Part shown: in pieces, positions 1 through 11,429 of the stretch
Numbering within the stretch: position 1 is the first letter of the stretch
How the letters are laid out: every line of letters begins with the position of its first letter
From: Saccharina japonica
Taxonomy: Eukaryota; Sar; Phaeophyceae; Laminariales; Laminariaceae
Direction of reading: 5' to 3'
DNA: 64,000 bases
Assembly (NCBI GenBank): GCA_008828725.1
Contig: MEHQ01000469.1
Span: 77,962-141,961 of the forward strand
Notes under the pieces: model-generated
The model's database searches: none
Told to the model about the DNA's origin: nothing
The model's input: only the letters and a program-made list of their open reading frames with translations
Program-made: the position numbers and the translations under genes

Positions 1-551
1 TGGTCCAGACCTTTGTGATTTACGTACTGCCCGATAGAGCTTTAGGTGGAAAGACAAGGAGCTGTAGCTTCAAGTGCACTGCTCGAACGCCTGTGACTGC
101 AAAAACCTAAGACCACCTCTTCTGGATCTCCTCTGCATCCTTTCAGGTGAAAAACCGCGTGCGTGCGTAAACCTGTCTATAGATTGCCCACATGCACCAT
201 CAATGAGGAATGATGGGTACGTAAAACAGCAATCCTCTATGCCGACACGACCTGATCAACGGGACTGGAATGGACCGTGGATCGACATGGGTCCGCGACT
301 ACAAAAAACAGGGAGTTACTGGGTTTGATAATCTATGTATGGATCAACATTATCACATGACAACACCAAAAAGACCTGTCTGTGTAAAGTATACCTGTTA
401 CGTACACCATCTCCGCCCTGACTTTTTCACCCCCATGATGAAATACGATACATAATCAATATGCTATGTACTATGTATCCTCCACCATCTACCCTACGTA
501 CTAACCACCTCTCCCCCCCCCCTGCCACACACCCTAACCTAAAACCATACA
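1..551. other. No gene seen
   Basis: Short open frames only, with no splice pattern or domain. C-rich, low-complexity tracts appear toward 500-540. Confidence 0.6.
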
Positions 552-1260
552 GCAAAATATAATACTGCTAAAATAATAAAATCGTCTGATTGACCACTAT
601 TTACTTGTTACAAACATTTCACCCCCAAAAAACCCCCCTGAAAATTCATACTAGATTTTAACATACGTCCTGTCAATATGGTTGATTGGTTCACACCCCT
701 GTCTCTATGTGTCTCCCCCCCCCCTCCCTTTAACAGTTAACCCTTTTTTTAACCCCTACCTACTATATAATTGCCATTAAAGATACCTTATAGGTACAAA
801 TAAATAATGCACACTATTAAAAACCCAAATCACCAATTAAATCAAATCCATCCAGGTGCTTGTAAGCTTTACTCCATAACCTGTCCTCACACACCTCTTC
901 TGCAAAATATAATACTGCTACTTGACTGCTATTATAATAAAATCGTCTGATTAACCTCTATTTACTTGTTACAAACAATTTCCCCCCAAAAAACCCTGAA
1001 AATTCATACTAGATTTTAACATACCTCCTGTCAACATGGTTGATTGGTTCATACCCTTGTATGTATGTGTCTTCCCCCCCCCCCCTTTAACAGTTATAAA
1101 GGATAAAACGTTGTTGTTGTTCTTACTAATTGCCACTAAATATACCTTATAGGTACAAATAAATAATGCACACTACAAAAACCCAAATCACTAATTAATT
1201 AAAAATTCATCCAGGTGCTTTTAAGTTTTACTCCATAACCTGTCCTCACACACCTCTTCT
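552..1260. repeat. Two-copy tandem repeat, period about 350 bp
   Basis: Unit 1 (about 552-901) and unit 2 (about 902-1260) both begin GCAAAATATAATACTGCT. They share, in order, the block starting ATAAAATCGTCTGATT, the block GATTTTAACATAC, a long C tract and the block TACTCCATAACCTGTCCTC. Differences are mostly single bases and C-tract length. No open frame runs through it. Confidence 0.85.
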
Positions 1261-1510
1261 TATATACCATACATGGCTACAAATAGTAGAACCACTCTAT
1301 CACGTAAACTCGTCGGAACACTATAGTATACCTGGTACGTTTATTTCAGACTGTTTAATTTTAATTTTAATTTAATTTAAATTATTTCTTCCCCCACAAA
1401 TAGACACACACTTCCTGAATTCTACAGCCTCAGATTGTGTCCCCCTCATACGGGATGTACATCTTACATGAGGACATATAAAATCCGTAAGTACGCGCGA
1501 TCGAAGTATT

Positions 1511-1655
1511 TCACTCAGCTAGCAAAGATGAGCTTCGACGAAATCCTCGAGCTCACAGCTGTTTTCTTTTTTAAATTTTTTAATAATAATACATACACTC
1601 AGCTACGTAGCAAAGATGCGTTTCGACGAAAACCTCGAGCTCACAGCTATTGTTT
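1511..1655. repeat. Direct repeat of about 60 bp, two copies
   Basis: CACTCAGCTA, GCAAAGATG, TTCGACGAAA and CCTCGAGCTCACAGCT recur in the same order at about 1511-1571 and 1597-1650. A diverged third copy may lie near 9670-9725. Confidence 0.7.
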
Positions 1656-1659
1656 CTCA

Positions 1660-2931
1660 ATTTGTTTAACATATATCACGTGATATACCCTGTATATCCT
1701 GTGATATACCCTGTTAATCATGTGCTATACAGCAGTACAGGACACCAACTATGGAACAGGCTACTAGGAAAGCCGAGCTGAGATTTTCTTCTTAGATCTT
1801 CGATATCTAGACCGTCGATGCCGATTTCAATATGTTTTTTGTCACCGACGGCTGTCACAACTGACAATAGTTTACACTGTAAAGTTTGACTGCTGTGAGG
1901 GAAGTACATCTTCTACAATTAAAAGCCCATGATTTTAGATTTTCATTCTTTATCGGAGAGGCAATTATCAGTAGGGAAAATCGACTGTTTGATGTTGGCC
2001 GGGACATCATTTTACATAATCTCATATAGGACGATATATCAACTTGTACCACCATATATATAGGCCTAGACATCACTTCATAGCGGTCATATATAGACAT
2101 AATATACGCACTACATCATATACCAGGTACCAAATATCATATCGCTATATAGGCCTATATTGCTGGAAGCCCCTATATATAGCGGTGTGATACTCTATGA
2201 TATACTTATCACATTCCTGCCAACAAAAACACGACGAAGTACTATTACATATGGAGATATCATATCGTATGGGGGGTATATATAGGGTACCTCTATTATC
2301 GTGATATCAGGGTCTTTAGGGCATGCGTGCATGTAGTGTGTACCAGGGTTATTATTAGGGCTACAGCAACATGTGCGCGTAGCGCACATCGGGCATATTT
2401 GGATGTGCGCGTAGCGCACACCGAGCCGGAGTCGAGGTGCGCCCTCCTCAGGGTCCCCCGGTGGGCCCCCGGAGGGCCCCCGGAGGGCCCCTCGTGAGGG
2501 CCGCCGTAGGCGAAAATTGTGGACGTATGTGCGTAAATGTACTCAAAATGTGCGTCTCATTCGCTCGTCTTGCAAATAACTCACAGACAAGTACAGACGG
2601 AACATGCTCCACATAACTGCAATGGATGTCAGCGCGCAGGTAAACTCTGAGGAATCATCAACATGTTGAAATCAATTGATTCGCCCCCTTACCACCGCAA
2701 TTTTCCGCTAGCACCCTTGCAATCTCGGCTTCGCCATCTCACATGCTACACAACAGCTGCTATACAACTGCTATACAACGATATCATCCCACCCAAAACG
2801 AAATATATTTCTCGTTCGTTCCAGTGTTTGACCTGACAAAGCGGCGAAAAAAACCCAAAAAACAAATCGCCAACTGCGAAAAGAGGCCCGAACGTTTTTC
2901 GCCTGCGGCGAAAATAGCCCTCAATTGTATT
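1660..2931. other. AT-rich then GC-rich intergenic DNA, no gene seen
   Basis: Positions 2030-2280 are rich in TATA and GATATC-like strings. Two copies of the palindrome GTGCGCGTAGCGCAC lie near 2370 and 2404. Positions 2440-2500 hold repeated GGGCCCCCGGAGGG strings. No coding signal was found. Confidence 0.55.
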
Positions 2932-3028
2932 TTAACCCTTTTAGAACTGCAGTCCCGTTTTTGGGACAATCCACACTAATTCTAAGTAATTTGTCCCAAA
3001 AACGGGACTCCAGTCCTGTAAGGGTTAA
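2932..3028. mobile_element. 89-bp hairpin MITE with TTAA flanks (piggyBac-like)
   Basis: The element is 2936-3024, between TTAA at 2932-2935 and 3025-3028. Its ends begin CCCTT and form inverted arms of about 34 bp with roughly 29 matches, including the shared core AGTCCCGTTTTTGGGACAA. Exact TTAA target duplication and CCC-starting ends are typical of piggyBac elements. The family call rests on these ends alone, since there is no coding sequence. Confidence 0.7.
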
Positions 3029-3294
3029 ATGGACCCGCGCATTTGTTTTGGCGGCCAAAACGTGTGCGGGGGCCGAAAAAAGATGTGCTGCAAGCCGCAC
3101 ATCTTCGTACTGCTTTTTGTGGTGCGCGAAAGCCAATATTTCAGAAAATTGGTGCAATTGCGCACGTTTCACCAACTAATTATAACCCTGTGGCGTGTAC
3201 ACCCTCGGGTGCGATCTTTACTATTTTGAACAACATGCAGTTTGAGGCTGGGCGTATTCCGTCGACGGTTGAAATAACTACGTATCAACTAGCA

Positions 3295-3554
3295 TATGCA
3301 TGCTACGACAGAGGGGCACCATGTTTTTGGTGAGGGTGGTCAATCAAGGGGCTCTATACGTCGCCTACAAACTGTTTTTGAAAGGAAATAAACGTTCTTC
3401 CCGATCTGACCCGATGACCAACTATTGTGGAGTAAGTATACTACGAACAATATTGCAAAACGAGAATGAAAGTTCAGACGAGTTTGGGTTAAGGAGCCCG
3501 AACTTTGATAAACCGTTTCAGGTCAAAAGTGCTATCTCTATCGTAGCACGCGTC
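3295..3554 (+). mobile_element. GACGC-MITE copy 1
   Basis: About 260 bp. The ends match the family inverted repeat GACGCGTGCTACGGTAGAGG, with a worn left end. Flanks AGCA and TGCA fit a diverged 4-bp target duplication. It is absent from the matching place in unit B near 38,295-38,310. The inner block with GGGTTAAGGAGCCCGA near 3485 marks the orientation taken as forward. Confidence 0.8.
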
Positions 3555-3689
3555 TGCAGCTGATCACACACATGTGGAAAACAACTGTTCTTCACAGCAG
3601 CAGTAGTACTACAGTAGTTTGGCACGAGAGTTTAAGGCATGCCCCTTTCGTCGTCTACGAGTATGCGTTTATGTTATGTTCTATACTTC

Positions 3690-4007
3690 TCGGAGTCCCC
3701 GTGACAACGACTTAGGATATATCTCCCAGGGGTCGGGATGGATATTGCGATTCTGGCGCTGGGAATCGAGGCACGGGCGTAGACCCAACCCAACCCAACC
3801 CAACCCCTAGACCTAACCCTAACCCTAGCCCTGACACCGAGCAGAAACCGGTGGAAAACGCGGCTGCGCCGCTTTTGCATCTAGCGAGAAAATTGCGAGA
3901 ACATTCCGGACTGCGGACCACGAAATTCCTCCTGATACTATCAGGTTGTCGAAATTTCCCGGCAAACTGCTGGAAGATATATCCTCAGTCGTCGTCAAGA
4001 TTACTGG
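3690..4007. mobile_element. Inverted-repeat element with telomere-like core, copy 1 (MULE-like)
   Basis: The ends are inverted: ACGACTTAGGATATATCT near 3707 mirrors the end near 3977-3995. The element is absent from unit B, whose uninterrupted site is near 39,905. Flanks TGTTCTAT and TGGTTTAT suggest a worn target duplication of about 9 bp, as in Mutator-like elements. The core at 3783-3832 repeats ACCCA and CCCTAA. Confidence 0.65.
3783..3832. repeat. Telomere-like repeat tract inside an element
   Basis: ACCCA units are followed by CCTAACCCTAACCCTAGCCC. It resembles the complement of TTAGGG-type telomere repeats, but is internal and bounded by transposon ends. Confidence 0.8.
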
Positions 4008-4475
4008 TTTATCGCCAGACTTCCGAATGGAAATCTTCTCGCGGTTTGAGTGATGCAAAAACAGCCTCTTGTAATTTGCGGAACTATGACTTTTTGAAGT
4101 GGGCAGACCACGGACAACGGTCCATATTCTCTCGAGTCTAAATGGCCGGATTTGCGGCCGGGGTATAGGATCGAATTCGCTACGCAATTCTCCTTGAGAG
4201 GGTGATTCTGAACGCCTCTCTGGCGTTTTTGGTAAACTTGGCGGCTACGTGCGTGCACTGCAGCGCAGTAACTTTCCGAGACAAGTTGAAGCTGATGTGA
4301 AATGTCCTGGGTGGATATGTTCCATGATCGGATTATCTTGTGATATTGCTGCGTTTCTGAAAATAGTGGCGATGATTGCAAGGTTTATCGAGCAGAGGGC
4401 CAACAGTCAACAAAAACAGTACTCAAAACTCAAGAAAATGTCGGAACACAAAGCAATATATAGAATAAAGTGCTT

Positions 4476-5210
4476 CAGCCAAAATCAGGTACACATTGTC
4501 AGTTTGGTGCCAAAAACAGGTACTACACTAAAACCAAGTATAAATCACACGCTAGGACACCTCTCATTGGCCAGCCTCACATCGTACCTGATTTTGGCAT
4601 GAAAATGGTCAGGTACACCTGGATTTGTCTACTTTGGTTAGCTTTCAACTGATTCTGGCAAATTTTGAGCCAATCAGAGGCCATACGCACACTGTCTCCT
4701 GTACGCCCGACACGAAGACATCACCACACTACGTACATACGACCCGCCACAACGACTACAGAACGTATCATACGCGCGCATACAGCACAATGGACCTCTT
4801 GTAATATAGTTCGTACTGCTGCTTGCTGACACGGTACGGAAAGCGAGCAGTTCAATCTTAAATTAACTCGATGTTTTGTTCGTATGCTATCAATTTGGCT
4901 AGGACTATATACATACGTACCTGGTACAAGAATACACGTCGTAGGAGCGAGTGTGATCACAAAATCAATGAAAGCATACGACAGATAATAATACACATAC
5001 TGGAAATACAACATTTATCAAGAGTTTGGAGGACACACACATTCATTCGCTATCATTCTGTTGTTCGGGCTCAAATTCAAAAGTATGTTTGATTATTTCT
5101 CACAGCCAAGAGTTCCTGAAAAACACCGTTCGTGGCGTGGGGTTTTTACTTGGTTTAAGTGCATACCTGATTTTGGCCCAAATGGATCAGGTATACCTGA
5201 TTTTGGCAGT
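4476..5210. mobile_element. CAGGTA-type inverted-repeat insertion
   Basis: The left end (4476-4526) and right end (5160-5210) are inverted copies of about 50 bp, each holding two GCCAAAATCAGGTA-like motifs. A further inverted end at 4586-4640 suggests a short 165-bp element inside or beside the longer one. The segment from about 4460 to 5230 is absent from unit B near 40,300. No coding capacity was seen. Confidence 0.6.
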
Positions 5211-5419
5211 TGCCCTAGAATAAAGTAGTGGATAGACAGCGAGAGGGTTTGCCGGTAGTCACGTATCCCTTCGTCGAATATGAATTCGTCTCTTGGACGA
5301 TTGACACCAACCTAACGGACGGGGTATATTATTCAATCGTCTGAAAAATCCATTTTTCGCGGGCTCGTTTCCTGCCGAAACGAGGACGGTCGTCGATCTT
5401 ACGAGTCTGAAAAACTGGG

Positions 5420-5765
5420 GCGCCTTTACCACTCACCACTCTTCTTATCCCATAAATCGTACCAGATTAAGTACCAAATATATTATGATTTCTTGCTATT
5501 TTAACGTGTTTTTGGGTGTTTTTTATATATAAAATCACGAGAAGCCGTTGACCCAACCCAGCACTAACCCTAGCCCTAAGCTTAACCCCAAACCCAACCC
5601 TAGTCCAGGCTGAGGCTCGACCCGTGCGTGGCTTCGCCGCGCGTTTTAGACAATTGGAAAAAAATGTGCGGACCACCACAAAAACTGTAATATATTTGGT
5701 ACTTTATCTGGTACGATTTGTGGGACAAGAGCTCTGGCGAAGGCTACGTATGATACAAAAAAACT
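5420..5765. mobile_element. Inverted-repeat element with telomere-like core, copy 2 (MULE-like)
   Basis: Inner inverted arms at about 5444-5492 and 5683-5729 share AAATCGTACCAGAT and AAGTACCAAATATATTA. Unit B lacks the segment near 40,480. The flanks AAAAACT on both sides suggest a target duplication of about 7-9 bp. A core at 5556-5612 has CTAACCCTAGCCC and AACCCAACCCTAG strings followed by a GC-rich block, the same order as in the element at 3690. The terminal repeats of the two are different. Confidence 0.65.
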
Positions 5766-6239
5766 TCGTGACCACGTTATATGCCGCGTGTGGACGCATA
5801 TACTGCTTGCGTCGGTTGATGAAGTAGAGGCAGACGTAGCAGACAAGCCTGTCATTCTTCTCTCATCAAACCAGACTGTCGCCGTTCATCGAACACCGGT
5901 GAGATAATCTGTGTACCACGAGCTCGTGGTTTCACGAGCATGTGAGAACAGGTCCTCTGTGTACTGCCATCTCGAATCAGGTCACTATAAACTTTAATAC
6001 GTGTGCCACACCAAGTCGCTCAAATATGCGCTGGTCTCTAGTCGTTCAGGGTCACTCGTCGTTGTCAGGGAAACCCAATACTCTAAGGAAAGACATGACG
6101 ATACCTAGCGGGGGAGTTGGCGCTGTGACGTGTGCCGTTCATCTGTTGCCTGCCACCTGACACCTATTATGGCAGACGAGACTAGTCTACGACTGTCAGT
6201 GTGTGTGCGTTCTTCACATTAAACTTTCCAAGGTTATGT

Positions 6240-6700
6240 TCTGTAGGGTACCCACAGAACCATACCCGGGGTATTTACGCTGGGTATTACCCTACAGAGA
6301 ACTTCTGTAGATTATGTACGGTATTTTTACCCGTACCCAGCCGTACCCGGAACTTCTGTGAGTTCTGTACGACATCTATACCCTACCCTGAACTTCTGTA
6401 AGCTCTGTACGCCCCGTTCCACAATACCCGGGGTTACGGGTACAACTATTTTATACCCGCACGGAACTTCTGTGAGTTCTGTACGCCTGTGTCACAATAC
6501 CCGGACCTTTTGTGGGTTCTGTAACACTTCCATACCCCTACCCGAAAAATCTGTGAGTTCTGTACGACGTCCCGACCAGTACCCGGAACTTCTGTAAGTT
6601 CTGTATGCCCCGTATCACAACACCCGGGGTAAGCGTATACCTTTGTCACAATACCTGGGGTGCCGGTACCTATTCGGGTTTAGACCGTACTTTACCCGTA
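6240..6700. repeat. Minisatellite block 1, GAACTTCTGTGAGTTCTGTA type
   Basis: About seven imperfect units of roughly 60-75 bp each contain TACCCGGAACTTCTGT, a gap and GTTCTGTACG. Some units add a CCCGGGGT segment. It begins with AGAACCATACCCGGGGT near 6255, as does the block at 9233. Open frames through it are repeat artefacts. Confidence 0.85.
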
Positions 6701-6807
6701 CGATCTTATAGTACCGATAATACGTACTCTATGTATGGCCTTGTTTTGTTTTTCTTCTTGCTGATACTTGCGTATTCCGTCGCCCAAAGATAAGCATGGT
6801 GATGTAA

Positions 6808-7448
6808 GGGTCGATCTTAACGAGGAGTGAATTTCGGGTTTTTCCAGACGTTTCTGCTTCTTTTTTTTTTTTCTGGTTTCACCAGAAAAACTTCAACCCC
6901 GAAAAAACTGGCGTCGAAGTTTTTCAGGTAATCCAAGGTAATCCCGTAAACATTTGTTCTTTTTGGGCACGGGTGAGTACGATCGGGTAGCCCCACCGTG
7001 CTAGCCGCGCCACCCCTCACGAACACACAAGGCTGGCCAGGGTTGTCCCAGAGGTCCTCCACAGGCCATGGCCGAGCGTAGGAAGCGCGGAATATCTCTG
7101 AGCTCTCACAATCAAGTTGACACAGTGACCGCACCGAGGTGCCCGACCGACCCAGCTCGCTGAGGGCTGTAGCTTAAGCGTTTGTAGCGTTGGGCGTCGT
7201 AGCGCGAAGAGTTGGTGGTGGATTCCACTCTCCGAGGCACCGACTCCTGCCTACGAGCCAGGTCGACTGCAGTAGGACGACCACACGGACGGTTACCGAG
7301 AGCGCTGCTGCTGTAGGGACGGTTTTGTGCCTGGTGGACGATTATTAGCGAGGCAACTGAAGCTCGTACTCGTTAAGGACCCATTTCATAAAATACCGAT
7401 ATTTCCGAAAAAAAAACAGAAAAATGCTTTTTTCGTTAAGATCGACCC
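6808..7448. mobile_element. 641-bp TAA-flanked element (PIF/Harbinger-like, non-autonomous)
   Basis: Terminal inverted repeats begin GGGTCGATCTTAACGA. TAA lies immediately outside each end (6805-6807 and 7449-7451). A 3-bp TWA target and ends starting GGG fit PIF/Harbinger. No transposase frame is visible. Confidence 0.75.
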
Positions 7449-7639
7449 TAAGACTCAACTTGTGTAACAGGTGCGAATGGCGATTACAAATAAAGTACCC
7501 GCCGTACGTATTTTATATATACGTGTTGTACGTATAGTATTGTATATATAGTGGTACGTTCATGTTGTACGTATACATTACAACATTAGACGTATCGTAC
7601 TCGGTAGTACCAGCTACATGCCGTACATGTTATTTTTAT

Positions 7640-7998
7640 GTATATTTTTTTATGTTTTCCATCCTATTTATCATCTTCGCCCTTCCTTTCCCTCTCCTAT
7701 TAATAGTCGTCACTCAGATCCGGGGTCACAAAGTAGTCTCCTCTCCCTCCTCCCCGGCTACGTACGGTTCTTGCCTTGCATTTTTATCGCGAGAAGATTC
7801 AAGCCTTTTCTTCCCTCGTCGACTCGCATCGAATTGCGCCTACCCACGCTACTATTAATAGGCGCTCTCAGCAGTTGATTTCGTTTTTTATTTATTTTTG
7901 CAAATAAACTCAAAACTCCGATCCACGTGAGATTCGAACTCCAGACATCAACGTTTAGAAGCGTTCGAGGTTACCACTACAATAGACCATCGGGTTAA
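7640..7998 (-). mobile_element. SINE copy 1
   Basis: Read on the minus strand, a tRNA-like head (about 7998 to 7915) has an A-box-like segment, TCTATTGTAGTGGTAACC, and a B-box-like GGAGTTCGAATCTC. A body follows with CGCCTATTAATAGTAGCGTG and the shared tail containing ACTTTGTGACCCCGGAT, ending in an A-rich stretch near 7645. The body and tail match three other copies here. Confidence 0.8.
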
Positions 7999-8255
7999 CA
8001 ACATACCTCGTACGAAGTATATATAGATGGTTCTGGCGTTGTACCAGGCCAGTCAAATTCCGACAGCAGTGGTAGAGCCTGCATCTACGTAGCTATCAAG
8101 TAGTCGTGCCGACGGCTCCTCCCCTGCTTGCCCGGGATTCCCGAGATAACGATGCCGTTCGCAACCGTGTACGTAGTGAATGAGCACGGATTACCTGGTG
8201 CTGGCTTGATGTGTTGCGGTGAGGTTTGATACGTTTAGCCCTTTGACTATTATTA

Positions 8256-8993
8256 GGGCCATTCCTAACGAACAAAAAAAAATAACGATTCGTGACGTTT
8301 TGGCATGACAAAATATCACGATTCGTGATGTTTCTTTCCTAACGAAAATTGGTGCTTTTTCGTCACGTTTCGTGATATTTTAAAATTATAAAGAATCCGA
8401 TATTTTGAAACCAACGGTATTTGAGGATGGGGCCAACTCTCGCAGGTAGGTCACGGCCAGGCTGTGCCGACCGCGCCCGACCCGGCCCGTGATCCAAACC
8501 ATGGGCAGAGGCCCGACACGGTCTGTGATATTCAAACCTCACGCGCCGTCGGCCAGGCCAGGTCCGCGCGAGGTTCCCATCTCGCTGACATGTCGTCTGC
8601 TCTGCCTGGCCCATGAGATGTTCAGATTATTTTTGCTTTTTCTTCACGCTGTGTCTCCGCCTCCTCGAGATTTCGAGGTCACAGCATGCTCAACAACCTT
8701 TAGGCAGCCACTCGCTGTCCACAACCTGCGTACGAAGCAGGGCCTGGCATGCCCCTATACCGGCCATCGGATACCGTTGGTGTCGGGTGGGTTACGTAGT
8801 GCCTTGATCAGGCGTATTTTGAGCCACGACAAATAAATGTCGTGAATCGTGATTTTGTTTTTTTTAAAGAAATTGTAAAAAAAATTGGCGTCATGAATCG
8901 TGAGGTTTTTGTCGTGAATCACGACAAAAAAAATCACGATTCACGACAAAAACCTCACGAATCGTGATTTTTTTTGTTCGTTAGGAATGGCCC
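8256..8993. mobile_element. 738-bp TTA-flanked element (PIF/Harbinger-like, non-autonomous)
   Basis: Inverted ends of about 45 bp begin GGGCCATTCCTAACGAAC. TTA is duplicated at 8253-8255 and 8994-8996. Subterminal parts repeat TCACGATTCGTGA-like palindromes. No transposase was seen. Confidence 0.8.
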
Positions 8994-9232
8994 TTAGAAC
9001 AGCACAGAACACAACATTCGAAACAGGCTATTAAAAATAGTTAACAACCCAGTTTGATATTTGGAGGAAATCCCAAATTCGGGAGTTGTTTTATATTCAA
9101 GTTTTAGCGTTGAAAGCACCCTCTCTCAAATAAGAAATGCAGCCTTGTCCAGCTTTAAGTTTCTTGATTTTTATAAGTTGTCCTGTACTACTGCTGCTGC
9201 TGTACTGGGATGCAATATTTGCAAAATTGTTA

Positions 9233-9762
9233 CTGTAGGGTACGTAGAGAACCATACCCGGGGTTTTCCCCAGCCATGTATTATTACCCTACGAAGAACT
9301 TTTGTGAGTTTTGTGCGACACTGATCATACCCGTACCCGGAACTTCTGTAAGTTCTGCACGCCCGTGCCACAATACCCGGGGTACGGGTACTACAACGTT
9401 TTTATACCCGTACGGAACGTTTGTGAGTTCTGTACGCCTGTGCCACAATACCCGGAACTTCTGTGAGTTCTGTAACACTCTCATACCCGTACCCGGAACT
9501 TCTGGAAGTTCTCTACGACATCTATACCCGTACCCGGAACTTCTGTATGTTCTGTACGCCCCGTCCGCGCTACATTCTTTTAAAATCGAGTAGTAACTAC
9601 CAGGCTCCTACTGTAGTACATCACGAAACCTACACCAATAATACCACAAATAACACATAGAACAAAAATTCTACGCAGCTCGCAAAGTTGAGTATCTACT
9701 ATTCAATCGGTTGAACTCACAGCTGACGTATTTATAATAATTTTATTTAATACCCGGGGTAA
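9233..9762. repeat. Minisatellite block 2, left part
   Basis: The same unit as block 1 runs to about 9560, followed by about 170 bp of other sequence and a final CCCGGGGTAA. The array context resumes at 16868 after the 7.1-kb insertion. Confidence 0.8.
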
Positions 9763-9869
9763 GGCCGTTTCCCATGCGGTTCGATTTCGAGCTTCAGATT
9801 CGTATTTTTCGATCTCAAAAACGAAAGCACCGTCCTATGCAGTCCGATTATGCAAAATCTGACCGGAAT

Positions 9870-9958
9870 TTTTTCGATTTGAGAATCCGATGACCCAAGT
9901 CGTCGGATTTTGGGCCAAAATCCGACGACTTGGGTCATCAGATTTTCAAATCGAAAAA
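9870..9958. repeat. Long near-perfect hairpin inside the Harbinger-like element
   Basis: Arms of about 43 bp meet at 9912-9915 with almost no loop and contain GATGACCCAAGTCGTCGG and its complement. A diverged version lies at 39648-39720 in the sibling element. Confidence 0.85.
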
Positions 9959-10009
9959 TGGCATGGTCTTTAAATTCAAGATGTTATCTACACACGTGGC
10001 CAGTTGGCT

Positions 10010-10630
10010 ACCCCTAAAAACCCTCCAGAGACAATTTGACACTCCAGAGGGCGAGGCTACCCTCTAGAGGGCGTTGGGCGTTTGGAGGGTAAGAGCTTCC
10101 GCCCTCTAGAGGCAGGGTATTTTTTCTCTATCCTCCAGAGGCCTGGGCGGTGTCGCTAGCCTCTAGAGTGTGCTCTTCATACACCGCCGGAGGGTCGCGT
10201 TGAAGTTTTCTCCCGGAGGAGGGTAATTACTATTTCAGCCCGCTAGAGGGGTATATATTGAATGCTCTGGAGTGGGGTCGGTATATCACCCTCCAGAGCG
10301 TTTTGGCGTTTTTGTAGGGTACGAGGTTTCGCCCTCTAGAGGGCTCTCTTTTCGGGTGTGACCTCTGGAGGCCACGAGTACAGTGTTCGTAGTACATATG
10401 CCATAGAGTGTTTGCCTGCCATTTGCTCTGGAGGGCGGTGGGAAATAGGTGTTCCTGTGGAGGTTAATGACAATATGAAGCCTCTAGAGGTATACAGATT
10501 GCGCACGTTAGAGGGGAGTCGACTTATTGCCGCCCGGAGGTTGGATGCATCTGCCCTCTGGAGTGCTTTGTTGCTTGCTTTAGCCTTTGGACGGAAGTCA
10601 TTCACATCATCCTCCAGCGGCTTCCTTGGC
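10010..10630. repeat. CCTCYAGAGG motif cluster, left
   Basis: More than fifteen spaced copies of the near-palindrome CCCTCTAGAGGG or CTCCAGAGG, in no fixed period, next to the left end of the 5.3-kb element. Confidence 0.85.
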
Positions 10631-10744
10631 GGAGCCTCCGCCGCTTGCGATTTGTGCATTACCCGCCATAGGGTGGCCGCGACATCCACGCTCCGGATCC
10701 AGCCTGCACATACATACAGCTAGCCGGACATCGATACGAGTACT

Positions 10745-10985
10745 GGCACGTTTTGTTTTGGGCAGCGGCCAAAAACAGGTATACCTGGTCCGTTTGCGGC
10801 CAAAAACAGGTACATACTTAAAAATCAAGTAAAAAACGCACTCCACGTGCCCTGCCATTGGTCCAAAACTCGCTGTACCTGTTTTTGCCTCTGTAAAACC
10901 CAGGTATACCTGATTTTGTCTACTCTGCTTGACGTTCACCTTTTATTGTCGTTTTTAAGCTAATCAGAGCCCCTTCATAGCTCCA
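10745..10985. mobile_element. CAGGTA-type MITE, complete short copy
   Basis: The left end has two GGCCAAAAACAGGTA motifs and the right end has the inverted versions, about 50 bp each. Homology to 4476-4700 continues past the right end through a CTAATCAGAG-type segment. Confidence 0.6.
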
Positions 10986-11329
10986 CCCTATGCCCCCTAT
11001 ACAAATGCCGACGTACGCGGAGACCCCCTCCTCCCTTCGCACCTCGCACCACATGCCACACTCGAGCGACACACATATATATCTGCCTGTGCTGTACACC
11101 TACGCCATACGCCTACGCCGAAATAATACGAGATAGAAGGCTCCCCTTCGGGATTTTGTGGTTGACTTGGAATAATACTAGGGGTGTCGCAAGCTGAGAA
11201 GGGAGAATACAGCAGCAGGCGTTCGTTCCTCGTACTATTAATATCAGCTACTCGTATACGTAGCCACCGGGCGAGCACGAAGCACATGAAAAAACTCTAC
11301 TTTGCGTTGAAAGGAACGGCAGGTTTGTG

Positions 11330-11415
11330 GGGTGCGTTTTAAACTTGATTTTAGTAGGGTGTACCTTTTTTTGGCCCCGAAAGGACCTGGTGTACCTGTT
11401 TTTGGCCACTTCCCT
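11330..11415. mobile_element. CAGGTA-type MITE fragment
   Basis: One end only, with GGTGTACCTTTTTTTGGCC followed by GGTGTACCTGTTTTTGGCC, matching the right ends at 4640 and 5210. Confidence 0.5.
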
Positions 11416-11429
11416 TTTTTCGATTTTTT

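Noticed and set aside
3783-5612. Telomere or chromosome end
   Set aside because: The tracts are short, mixed in unit, internal, and bounded by transposon ends, with duplicated DNA continuing on both sides.
6201-6649. Cysteine/serine-rich frames over the minisatellites (also 9210-9593)
   Set aside because: Frames follow the repeat period and appear on both strands.
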